Source: Tubiluchus corallicola (taxonomy: Eukaryota; Priapulida; Priapulimorpha; Priapulimorphida; Tubiluchidae). From it: DNA of 43,170 nucleotides. The position numbers were made by a program, and so were the translations under genes. Shown here piece by piece: positions 1-11,800 of this stretch (position 1 is its first letter; the number at the start of each line of letters is the position of its first letter). The stretch spans positions 1 to 43,170 of the forward strand of contig JAQGDQ010001388.1 of assembly GCA_030141605.1 (NCBI GenBank), in the 5' to 3' direction. The notes under the pieces are model-generated. The model saw only the letters and a list, made by a program, of their open reading frames with translations. It did no database searches and was not told the DNA's origin.

Positions 1-3000
1 ACACTAAAGACAACACATAGTTATATTAAACTCGCTAGACTGGCTTTATACAGAAGCCAGGCAGAGGATAAACTGCTCTATAACTAAAGGCAACACATAG
101 GTATATTAAACTCGCTAGACTGGCTTTATACAGCAGCCAGGCGAGGATAAACTGCTCTGTAACTAAAGCAACACATAGTTATATTAAACTCGCTAAACTG
201 CTCTATAAGTAAAGACAACACATAGTTATATTAAACTCGCTAGACTGGCTTTATACAGAAACCAGGCAGAGGATAAACTGCTCTATAACTAAAGACAACA
301 CATAGTTATATTAAACTCGCTAAACTGCTCTATAAGTAAAGACAACACATAGAAAAACCGCTAAACTGCTCTATAAGTAAAGACAACACATAGTTATATT
401 AAACTCGCTAGACTAGCTTTATACAGAAACCAGGCAGAGGATAAACTGCTCTATAAGTAAAGACAAGACATAGTTATATTAAACTCGCTAGACTAGCTTT
501 ATACAGAAACCAGGCAGAGGATAAACTGCTCTATAAGTAAAGACAACACATAGTTATATTAAACTCGCTAGACTAGCTTTACACAGAAACCAGGCAGAGG
601 ATAAACTGCTCTATAACTAAAGACAACACATAGTTATATTAAACTCGCTAGACTAGCTTTATACAGAAACCAGGCAGAGGATAAACTGCTCTATAAGTAA
701 AGACAACACATAGTTATATTAAACTCGCTAGACTACCTTTATACAGAAACCAGGCAGAGGATAAACTGCTCTATAACTAAAGACAACACATAGTTATATT
801 AAACTCGCTAGACTAGCTTTACACAGAAACCAGGCAGAGGATAAACTGCTCTATAACTAAAGACAACACATAGTTATATTAAACTCGCTAGACTAGCTTT
901 ATACAGAAACCAGGCAGAGGATAAACTGCTCTATAAGTAAAGACAACACATAGTTATATTAAACTCGCTAGACTACCTTTATACAGAAACCAGGCAGAGG
1001 ATAAACTGCTCTAAAGACAACACATAGTTATATTAAACTCGCTAGACTGGCTTTATACAGTAGCCAGGCCGCGGATAAACTGCTCTATAAGTAAAGACAA
1101 CACATAGTTATATTAAACTCGCTAGACTGGCTTTATACAGTAGCCAGGCAGAGGATAAACTGCTCTGTAACTAAAGACAACACATAGTTATATTAAACTC
1201 CCTAAACTGCTCTATAAGTAAAGACAACACATAGAAAAACCGCTAAACTGCCCTATAAGTAAAGACTACACATAGTTATATTAAACTCGCTAGACTAGCT
1301 TTATACAGAAACCAGGCAGAGGATAAACTGCTCTATAAGTAAAGACAAGACATAGTTATATTAAACTCGGTAGACTGGCTTTATACAGAAACAAGGCAGA
1401 GGATAAACTGCTCTAAAGACAACACATAGTTAAATTAAACTCGCTAGACCGGCTTTATACAGAAACCAGGCAGAGGATAAACTGCTCTATAAGTAAAGAC
1501 AACACATAGTTATATTAAACTCGCTAGACTGGCTTTATACAGAAGCCAGGCAGAGGATAAACTGCTCTATAAGTAAAGACAACACATAGTTATATTAAAC
1601 TCGCTAGACTGTCTTTATACAGAAACCAGGCAGAGGATAAACTGCTCTATAACTAAAGACAACACATAGTTATATTAAACTCGCTAGACTGGCTTTATAC
1701 AGAAACCAGGCAGAGGGTAAACTGCTCTAAAGACAACACATAGTTATATTAAACTCGCTAGACTGGCTTTATACAGAAGCCAGGCAGAGGATAAACTGCT
1801 CTATAACTAAAGACAACACATAGTTATACTAAACTCGCTAGACTGGCTTTATACAGAAACCAGGAGAGGATAAACTGCTCTATAAGTAAAGACAACACAT
1901 AGTTATATTAAACTCGCTAGACTGTCTTTATACAGAAACCAGGCAGAGGATAAACTGCTCTATAAGTAAAGACAACATATAGTTATATTAAACTCGCTAG
2001 ACTGGCTTTATACAGAAACCAGGCAGAGGATAAACTGCTCTAAAGACAACACATAGTTATATTAAACTCGCTAGACTGGCTTTATACAGCAGCCAGGCGA
2101 GGATAAACTGCTCTGTAACTAAAGCAACACATAGTTATATTAAACTCCCTAGACTGGCTTTATACAGAAACCAGGCAGAGGATAAACTGCTCTTTACACT
2201 AAAGACAACACATAGTTATATTAAACTCGCTAGACTGTCTTTATACAGAAACCAGGCAGAGGATAAACTGCTCTATAAGTAAAGACAACACATAGTTATA
2301 TTAAACTCGATAGACTGGCTTTATACAGAAACAAGGCAGAGGATAAACTGCTCTAAAGACAACACATAGTTATATTAAACTCGCTAGACTGGCTTTATAC
2401 AGAAACCAGGCAAAGGACAAACTGCTCTGTAACTAAAGACAAGACATAGTTATATTGAACTCGCTAGACTGGCTTTATACAGAAACCAGGCAGAGGATAA
2501 ACTGCTCTATAAGTAAAGCAACACATAGTTATATTAAACTCGCTAGACTAGCTTTATACAGAAACCAGGCAGAGGATAAACTGCTCTATAAGTAAAGACA
2601 ACACATAGTTATATTAAACTCGCTAGACTAGCTTTACACAGAAACCAGGCAGAGGATAAACTGCTCTGTAACTAAAGACAACACATAGTTATATTAAACT
2701 CGATAGACTGGCTTTATACAGAAACAAGGCAGAGGATAAACTGCTCTAAAGACAACACATAGTTATATTAAACTCGCTAGACTGGCTTTATACAGTAGCC
2801 AGGCAGCGGATAAACTGCTCTATAAGTAAAGACGACACATAGTTATATTAAACTCGCTAGACTGGCTTTATACAGAAACCAGGCAGAGGATAAACTGCTC
2901 TATAAGTAAAGACAACACATAGTTATATTAAACTCGCTAGACTGGCTTTATACAGAAACCAGGCAGAGGATAAACTGCTCTATAAGTAAAGACAACACAT

Positions 3001-4228
3001 AGTTATATTAAACTCGCTAGAGTAGCTTTACACAGAAACCAGGCAGAGGATAAACTGCTCTATAACTAAAGACAACACATAGTTATATTAAACTCGCTAG
3101 ACTAGCTTTATACAGAAACCAGGCAGAGGATAAACTGCTCTATAAGTAAAGATAACACATAGTTATATTAAACTCGCTAGACTAGCTTTATACAGAAACC
3201 TGGCAAAGGATAAACTGCTCTGTAACTAAAGACAAGACATAGTTATATTGAACTCGCTAGACTGGCTTTATACAGAAACCAGGCGGAGGATAAACTGCTC
3301 TATAAGTAAAGCAACACATAGTTATATTAAACTCGCTAGACTAGCTTTATACAAAAACCAGGCAGAGGATAAACTGCTCTATAAGTAAAGACAACACATA
3401 GTTATATTAAACTCGCTAGACTAGCTTTACACAGAAACCAGGCAGAGGATAAACTGCTCTGTAACTAAAGACAACACATAGTTATATTAAACTCGCTAGA
3501 CTGGCTTTATACAGAAACCAGGCAGAGGATAAACTGCTCTATAAGTAAAGACAACACATAGTTATATTAAACTCGGTAGACTGGCTTTATACAGAAACAA
3601 GGCAGAGGATAAACTGCTCTAAAGACAACACATAGTTATATTAAACTCGCTAGACTGGCTTTATACAGTAGCCAGGCAGCGGATAAACTGCTCTATAAGT
3701 AAAGACAACACATAGTTACATTAAACTCGCTAGACTGGCTTTATACAGTAGCCAGGCAGCGGATAAACTGCTCTATAAGTAAAGACGACACATAGTTATA
3801 TTAAACTCGCTAGACTGTCTTTATACAGAAACCAGGCAGAGGATAAACTGCTCTATAAGTAAAGACAACACATAGTTATATTAAACTCACTAGACTGGCT
3901 TTATACAGAAACCAGGCAGAGGATAAACTGCTCTAAAGACAACACATAGTTATGCTAAACTCGCTAGACTGGCTTTATACAGAAACCAGGTAGAGGATAA
4001 ACTGCTCTATAAGTAAAGACAAGACATAGTTATATTAAACTCGCTAGACTAGCTTTATACAGAAACCAGGCAGAGGATAAACTGCTCTATAAGTAAAGAC
4101 AACACATAGGTATATTAAACTCGCTAGACTGTCTTTATACAGAAACCAGGCAGAGGATAAACTGCTCTATAAGTAAAGACAACACATAGTTATATTAAAC
4201 TCGCTAGACTGTCTTTATACAGAAACCA
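1..4228. repeat. 80-bp tandem satellite array, about 53 units
   Basis: The whole stretch is a head-to-tail array with an 80-bp unit; identical lines recur at 240-bp spacing, which is three units. Recognisable parts of each unit are ACACATAGTTATATTAAACT, then a CGCTAGACTGGCTTTATACA block, then CAGGCAGAGGATAAACTGCT. Variant sites recur between units: CTATAAGT or CTATAACT, TTATACAG or TTACACAG, and AGAAACC, AGTAGCC or AGCAGCC. Units that lack the CTATAAGT-like segment and short fused units (near 186-210, 318-380 and 1200-1250) also occur. The array runs off the left edge and stops abruptly near 4228. No coding frame runs through it, and the units abut without unique spacers. Confidence 0.95.
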
Positions 4229-5360
4229 AGAGAAGTTATTATTCAACTTCAACTGTCTGTCAGCCTGTATTAATTTTGTTACGTTTGCGTGTAAAAGCTA
4301 CGCTGTGCAGCTCCGCCCACACATGGATTTCATGTAGAAGATCTAATCATGGGTAGTTGCAGTTAAATGGCCATCAGAGAAGTGCAATTTTTTAAGAAAA
4401 GGCAACATGAGCCACCATAAGTTTATTTTCTGTTCGAACATTAGTCGCAACTAAAATCTTGTTTACTTGCGCATTTACAATTTGGTAAATTAAGAACGTG
4501 ACTAAGAACATTTCTATTAAGGTAATAATTAAAAACATTATTCTATTTTCTATATCTAATTACAAAAGCTGAAAGACAGCATAGACGCAACATGTGTAGG
4601 TATCCTAATTTAATGGCAATTGGTTAACTACATATCATTGTATGTGAAAACACTTGAAAGATCTGGTTGGCTGCAAGAAAACATAATATATATTGTGATG
4701 CCGTCCATGATAGCGAGGATTCATAATTAACCAAAGAAAATTATCAGAAAAAAAGAAAAGAAAGAAAATAAAGTAAAATGAAACACTTAGCAACAGTTTA
4801 TAGCTGACACTTACGCGTTGAGTCGAAATGCAAACCAAAGGGTTAAACCAGAAATTACTGAATCACGACTGACTTAATAACAGCAACCAAGAAGAGAAAA
4901 ACAAAATGAAACCGAAGCCGAACATGGCCGAGAACTCACTGCCCTCGAATCTACGAGAACAGGTTACACGCTCGAGAAAATTGGCCTAAAAAACTGAGCT
5001 CTGATTGGCCCACGCAATTTTACATTCAATACACTACATTTTCACGAATTCCGTGACGTGCGACCCGCCACAATATATATATATATATATATATATATAG
5101 ACGTAACGTAATGACAAATATATTCAGAACACCCATGATAGGCGTAGGATTCTAAGCATTTCAGTTGAAAGCACTTGAAAAATCAAAACACCTACTGCTG
5201 GCACAATTAAAAGTGCTTCATTGCCATATCAGGAAATTGACGTTACTCAATATTCATGTTATTTTGCATTATAACTGCGACCAATCTTGAAAAAAATCTT
5301 ATTATCCTGATCTAAACATTCAACTTCTTTTACCAAGCAAAATCACCAGTTGACACTCAC
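4229..5360. other. No gene recognised; AT microsatellite inside
   Basis: This is AT-rich sequence between the satellite and the isolated lectin exon. I searched the minus strand here for the middle and C-terminal exons that should follow the lectin exon at 5361-5562 and saw neither the W-L-G block nor the late cysteines. Short open frames such as the one at 4635-4838 (minus) are low-complexity and have no domain match that I recognise. Confidence 0.6.
5073..5099. repeat. (AT)n microsatellite
   Basis: An uninterrupted run of AT dinucleotides, 27 bases long. Confidence 0.97.
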
Positions 5361-5562
5361 TCACTGATTTTGTTGTCCTCGCAGAACTTAAAGTAATCCC
5401 AAACTTCTTGACTTTTAATTGTCGCCACAGATGCCCCAGATTGCTTGCATAAGTTATAGCCTTGTATGCGATTGTGAGCACCTGGGAAGATTTTGTAGCA
5501 GTAGTGCTTAGTCCCATTAGCACCAATAAATCCACCAAATCCATCAGGACATGAAGCCCAAG
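5361..5562 (-). CDS. Orphan N-terminal exon of a C-type lectin-like domain
   Basis: The minus-strand reading gives A-S-C-P-D-G-F-G-G-F-I-G-A-N-G-T, then Y-C-Y-K and later L-C-K-Q-S-G-A-S-V-A-T-I-K-S with E-V-W-D-Y-F. It closely matches the first lectin exon of the large gene (27898-28084) but is 15 bp longer at the 3' side. The acceptor is TTTTTAG followed by CT (phase 1) and the donor is GA before GTGAGTGT (phase 2), the same phases as the paralogue. The usual partner exons are not found between it and the satellite at 4228. An in-frame ATG at 5596, with a hydrophobic stretch before the acceptor, could give a signal-like start if this exon is not spliced at its 5' side. It may be the start of a neighbouring tandem paralogue, a broken copy, or a further exon of the large gene: the EGF exon at 8663-8812 ends in phase 1 and could splice into it. 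Confidence 0.75.
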
Positions 5563-7728
5563 CTAAAAAGCAAAAAAACTTGAAGTTAGTAAACACAAGA
5601 ATCTGTTAGACATTATTTAATGAATTTTGAATATTACAAACATTTGCAATTTATTTAAATATATTAACAACATCAGCAAACCATTTCAAAACAACAGATT
5701 TTAGCTTTTTTTCCAAATCTTATAGTCAATTCCAGAAGTAATCTAAAGCAAATTAAGATAAATACCCACTAAGGAACCAAATCTATAATCCAGCAAGGAA
5801 TTTTACTTTGGAATTCTCTACCACTACAGGTCACTTAAATTGGGGTCTGATTTAAAACAAAATTAAAATCATTAATATTAACCAAATATGAAGAACCATC
5901 AAACCAGTACCACAACACACACACATCAGTTCAGAATTTCTATATTCACAGCCATATTAATCAAATGATAATTTTTAATTTTTATAATAATTATGAATAC
6001 GTTATACTTTGATTCGATAATTAAATTTTGTTTCTACTCTTTGTGGATTACTACACAGTAATTTAGATTGCACTGACGTGTTCGATTTTAGCAGAGTAAG
6101 ATTTTGTTAGCTAACACTGATTGATCATCTCTTTATAGTTTTTTTGGTGGCTATCATTGTATTTTGATAGCGAATAAAGATTAATATATCTATATGAATA
6201 ATATACATACCCGACACACCATACCTAAAATACCCCTTAACAACAGACTATGCTATTTTTTTTTTAAAATCAAAAAATTGATGACGAAAAGCTTTTAATT
6301 CTTGTAATTATTATAATGATTTAAGACGTAGCCTGTTTTCTCATACCATTGGAATTTTCCCAAAGTATGTTAATCTTACGGTACAGGAAAAATTCATATT
6401 TCTAATGAATGGAAGTGAAAGTGAATTTGCAAATTTCAAACTAAATTACAGTCTGTTTTAAAAGAAGGAAATAATATCTTAGTCGCAGGAAATCCTATTC
6501 AATTGATAGCAACAGCTGATTATTGTAATTATATGATTTGTGTAAACGTACGAAAATTATTTACTGTTTAACCTTTACTGTTTCTTTTACTGTTTCAATA
6601 ATTATGATTATTATACCCAAGTGTTGGGATGTGTAGTGTGTTGTGTAATTTTTTGTTTGCATTTTATTGTATATGGTTTTGTGTCGTTCGTGAATAAACT
6701 GTAACATGAACATGTATAACTGTATATATTTGTGAATCCTTTTTCTCATGGACACCAGAAGAGGTAGCACGGTTTTCTTTCTTACTTTTGTTAATCTTTT
6801 GTTATTGATCTGTGCAGTAAGGTATACATGTGAATCAAACCAAAGGAACAAATGGTACTTTATTTGCGAACATAGTAAAGTATTGTAATATGTTTAATTT
6901 TTAATGTAAGTTTTTTGAAACACACACCAAAGTTCACTTTCCTCGCCCTTTAGAAATCGACAACCATTTTGTAAACAACGTAATAAGATCAAGGCAGGCA
7001 TTTCAGGATGAATACGTATTTATAACAAACAAATAATGTCAGATAACTTAAATTTTATGATTTCTTTTACTGACAAAGTTTAAGATACATTTGAATCTCG
7101 CACGGACAACAGAAAGATAAACAAAAAAATGCCATGCATAGTTTAGGGAAACAATTGTTGATACTAATTGACACACAGAATGTAAATAACCATTGATTCA
7201 GTGCACTGCACACAGTGTGGCTTTTTCTTCAAGTCTAACTTCTGCTTGCTGGGATCTATTACAGATGTGAGCATCGATTTCAAGAGACGTATGAACAGTG
7301 AGCTTTTATAGTCGATATAGAGGACATTCTTGTCGGATAGAAACGTTTTCGTTTCTCCCGTTTGAAGAAAAATAATTACGAATTCTGCGAAGATATTTGA
7401 TTCTCTCAGTACAGTGTGTTCTTTAGATCACAAAGCTCATGAACATCATTAAATAATAATAGAGAGATGATTATCACAAGTTATGAAACAAAACTAGAGA
7501 TGTTTATCAAAGTCGGTGCAAAAACAACTAACATAATATGTGTTGCTACAATTACATGAGTTCATTACATATTTTGTGGAAATTTGTCAATGAAAAGGGA
7601 CATATGTGGCAAAAATTAACAGCCTTACAATAAAGATGGGTAATTGACAGTTGGAATGATAGGATTCCTTAGAATACGACATTTTTAACAAATTTGGTCA
7701 GCTAATTTTGTCAGCTAAATTTTGACCT
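5563..7728. other. No gene recognised
   Basis: A long AT-rich stretch between the orphan lectin exon and the retrotransposon remnant. It has short poly-A and poly-T runs and short open frames such as 6561-6851 (minus), which is basic and low-complexity. I see no lectin or EGF exon, RNA gene or repeat array here. It could be intron if the EGF exon at 8663 splices to 5361-5562. Confidence 0.5.
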
Positions 7729-8203
7729 GTAATTGAAAATTGTAAAAATAATGATGGTTTTCTAGTATCACCTTACTGTTCTTGTAGTGCCTGTCTTGAA
7801 ACTAATGAAAACTTTTTTTCTAAATTGTTCAAACTATATGATGCCAAGAAATAATATATTCAACGAGCTTAAAGCTTTGTGTAGTAAAAATGACATTAAA
7901 AATTTGGTAGTGAGAAATATTATAAATTTCTTACTCCACGGAGATGAAAATCTAAGATATGTAGATAATTGTAAAAAATATTTGATTGTGTACAGTTGTT
8001 TAAAACTGACTCGAAATGTTTCAATTAATGAACTGATTAATTTATATACATGTTTATCAACGATAAACAAGTTCAATGCACAGGCTAAATATTTAAATGT
8101 TCATCATTGTTTAGTATCTACTTACACTAGGCAGCTATATAACTTAGTAAATTTTGTTTATATTTTTATTTTGTACTACTTACTAAGCAGGGAAAACCAA
8201 TAA
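7729..8203 (+). pseudogene. Decayed non-LTR retrotransposon ORF2 C-terminal tail
   Basis: Two plus-strand frames join into one recognisable tail. The upstream frame (from about 7735 to about 7809) reads P-Y-C-S-C-S-A-C-L-E-T-N-E-N. The next frame (about 7808-8203) continues F-F-L-N-C-S-N-Y-M-M-P-R-N-N, then I-F-N-E-L. The order C-x-C, E-T-x-E-x-F-x-L-x-C, Y and R is what I know from the cysteine/histidine-rich segment after the reverse transcriptase domain of LINE-like elements. The frame changes at an eight-T run near 7812, which indicates a frameshift. A stop lies just upstream, and no reverse transcriptase or endonuclease motifs are visible, so this is a 5'-truncated dead copy. An AATAAA-like signal follows near 8225. 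The family (RTE, CR1, L2 or other) cannot be named. Confidence 0.6.
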
Positions 8204-8287
8204 ACTTTTTGGTACAAACTGCGTAATAAAATTATGTTTAAAATAAATAACAAATTTGATATTTGAGAATTTGTGTGTCGTTTACAG

Positions 8288-8400
8288 AGAAGAATAGAGT
8301 AAAACCAAAAGCAGGCAGTTTTTCTGGCGGTAGCAATGAAAGAAAGATTTGTGGTGAAGTTGCCATGGAGGTTATTCCAGAAGTAATGTCCTTGTTTTGA
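8288..8400 (+). other. Possible plus-strand terminal exon, unassigned
   Basis: The sequence GTCGTTTACAG looks like a splice acceptor. It is followed by an open frame to TGA at 8398-8400 that ends I-C-G-E-V-A-M-E-V-I-P-E-V-M-S-L-F. The composition is protein-like, but no partner exon is known and the other strand is also open across here. I do not recognise the product; it could be the end of a mobile-element gene or chance. Confidence 0.25.
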
Positions 8401-8662
8401 CTTATAAAAACTTGGTGGAAATATAACCAAAGCATTATGAAATACACCTTTGTCAGCTACCAGCGTTTTGTTGTGACGAATTTCTATAATTTATGAGGTT
8501 GGCTGATATTTATTTCAGTTCGTAAAATATTTAGTACTATTATGTCAGGTATGTTCAGTGGGGCGTAGCAAGTAACACACAAAATGTCGGCAGGTGAAAA
8601 AAAACTTAATTCTAGGTGCAGCAGGTCACATGCTTGCAACAAAAAGTGCATTCATTCTTTAC

Positions 8663-8812
8663 CCAAGCAATTTCTTCCCAATTCACTTGATCCACTCATG
8701 TCAATGGTTCCATCAATACATTGACACATGAAACTTCCTTCAGTGTTTGTGCAGTTAGCAAAGGCATGGTCACAGTCATGTGTAGGATTTGCTGTATCAC
8801 ATTCATTAACAT
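8663..8812 (-). CDS. cbEGF exon (last one seen, divergent)
   Basis: This 150-bp phase 1-1 exon reads D-V-N-E-C-D-T-A-N-P-T-H-D-C with six cysteines in EGF spacing, and ends N-C-L-G before GTAAAG. It is the most divergent of the array and lies outside the tandem repeats, as expected for an old terminal copy. Confidence 0.85.
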
Positions 8813-11800
8813 CTGTAACATAAAAGCATAGGGAATTGAAAAGTAGCAAAAGGTTTTAGCACTTTTTGAGGATAGGCATTGCTGAGTGATCAAGTATGTC
8901 TTTAACAATGAAAGTTAAGCAATCCGTAGCCTGGTCAGTTAACAGAGTTCAGCTCCCCCTACAACAACCTACATAAGAAGTTTATGCAGCTGACTCATGT
9001 AACTCTGTTTAACCCCTTCAAGGCAATTCAAAACAGATTTTATAAGATCAACGGCTTTTCTGCAACTGTACGAGCACACGCATTAATTTCAAATTAGCTA
9101 CTGTTCTATTCAGAAAAATCTCGGCTATCCAATCCTGCTATTTGTTTAAACATTTATAAGTGATTTAATTGAATAAATTATAAAGAACTTAGTCTTTTGA
9201 GTGCCAAATATTACAGTACAAGAACTTTACATGTTTCGACTTCTATTTCTTGTTTTTTGGGTCAAACTGTGTATCTTCCATTGGCTGGTATTCTGAAAGG
9301 TTTATGATGTCTACGGGTTTCTATTGTAAGTGAATGGGAGCCAATACGTGGTTTTGTGAAAGCAATTTTAGCATTGCGAGTTACAATAAGAATTTGTAAA
9401 TAATTTTCTAATTCGTAGCTTTATTTTACTTTGCAGATGATATATTTCGTACATAACTGTTTTGCTATCGTAAACTGCGTTTTCACTTGCGTAAATTTGA
9501 TATTAAAAGTGATAATTGTTGTTATCATTTGACTTCATGTAATAATGATCATTCCGTGGGAATTTACATTTATTGTGTATGTATTTATGTAAATAAACAC
9601 TGTTCACTTATACACGAAGGTAAATGTGTTGTGGGCAATCAAGAAGCAGGGCTTGTTAGATTGTCCCACACAGTGATAGAAAAAAAATAATGGAGATAAT
9701 CTGAAAATTTAAAGTGAATCGTGATTAAAAAAAACATTAGTGCTTAAAATGGAATGACGTAATGAATGAAGCTCATACATGGGCTTCACATACTTATGAA
9801 GTTTGGTCTGGTAATCAATGTCTCTGTACAGTATGCATTTAGCAAGATTTATCATAAGCACTTTTGTGTCTTTACATAACGTTTCAGTAATTCTAACCTT
9901 AACTGTGTTTTTTGATTCATTATCATTGTATTCACACGCTTATAGATGACAAGAATAGCGGTTACTTCACTTGGGCATAATTTATATGCACATATTAATA
10001 CATGTTTATGGAATACATTACGAGGTCCAGTTTATTCATGTATTGAGGACACATTTGACCATTGTATTGAGAACGAAAGCACCAGTGTTCATTATTTACC
10101 TGAACAAATAGTTCCTGTAGCATTTGATCCACTCACATCAATTGTTCCATCAATACACTGGCATGTAAAACTTCCATCAGTATTCGAGCAGTTAGCAAGG
10201 AGAGGATCACAGTCATGAGTAGGGCTGGTGGCATCACATTCATCTATATCTGAATTAAATGAAACCGTGATGTTCAAAGTGTAATGTTCAACATTAATTA
10301 TAGTTACTGCATATTTTGTTCTAAAGCACCGAGTTATCCCTACTGTCACATGCAAAGTTTAATCTGGTTGTTAAATTATATGCAGTCATGGGTAGGACTG
10401 ACGGCATCACATTCATTTATGTCTGAATTAAACAAAACTGCAATGTTCAACAGTCATGTGTACAATTAGCAGCATGACATTAACGTATGTCTGAGTTAAA
10501 CAAAATGGTACTGTTTAATACTGATTATAGTTGCTGCATATTTCCTTTTTACACATAGAATTACCCTAAATTCACATACTTATGAAGTTTGGTCTGGTAA
10601 TCAATGTCTCTGTACAGTATGCATTTAGCAAGATTTATCATAAGCACTTTTGTGTCTTTACATAACGTTTCAGTAATTCTAACCTTAACTGTGTCTTTTG
10701 AATCATTATCATTGTATTCACACGCTTATAGATGACAAGAATAGCGGTTACTTCACTTGGGCATAATTTATATGCACATATTAATACATGTTTATGGAAT
10801 ACATTACGAGGTCCAGTTTATTCATGTATTGAGGACACATTTGACCATTGTATTGAGAACGAAAGCAGCAGTGTTCGTTATTTACCTGAGCAAATTATTC
10901 CTGTTGCATTTGCACCACTTAAATCAATTGTTCCATCAATACACTGACATGTAAAACTTCCATCAGTATTTGAGCAGTTAGCAAGGACAGGATCACAGTC
11001 ATGGGTAGGGCTGGTGGCATCACATTCATCTATATCTGAATTAAATGAAACCGTAATGTTCAAAGTGTAATGTTCAACATTAATTATAGTTACTGCATAT
11101 TTTGTTCTAAAGCACGGAGTTATCCCAACTGTCACATGCAAAGTTTAATCTGGTTGTTAATTTATATGCAGTCATGGGTAGGACTGACGGCACCACATTC
11201 ATTTATGTCTGAATTAAACAAAACTGCAATGTTCAACAGTCATGTGTACAATTAGCAGCATGACATTAACGTATGTCTGAGTTAAACAAAATGGTACTGT
11301 TTAATATTGATTATAGTTGCTGCATATTTCCTTTTTACACATTGAATTACCCTAAATTCACATACTTATGAAGTTTGGTCTGGTAATCAATGTCTCTGTA
11401 CAGTATGCATTTAGCAAGATTTATCATAAGCACTTTTGTGTCTTTACATAACGTTTCAGTAATTCTAACCTTAACTGTGTCTTTTGATTCATTATCATTG
11501 TATTCACACGCTTACAGATGACAAGAAAAGCGGTTACTTCACTTGGGCATAATTTCTGTTCGCATGTTAATACATGTTTATAAAATACATTATGTGGTCC
11601 AGTTTATTCATGTATTGAGGACACGTTTGACCATTGTATTGAGAACGAACGCAGCAGTGTTCATTATTTACCTGAGCAAATTATTCCTGTTGCATTTGCA
11701 CCACTTAAATCAATTGTTCCATCAATACACTGACATGTAAAACTTCCATCAGTATTTGAGCAGTTAGCAAGGACAGGATCACAGTCATGGGTAGGACTGG

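Noticed and set aside
1-4228. CRISPR array
   Set aside because: The repeats are regular but abut with no unique spacers, and the window is eukaryotic.
6561-6851. 96-residue minus-strand frame
   Set aside because: Basic and low-complexity, ending in ATT-rich sequence; no recognisable domain and no splice context.
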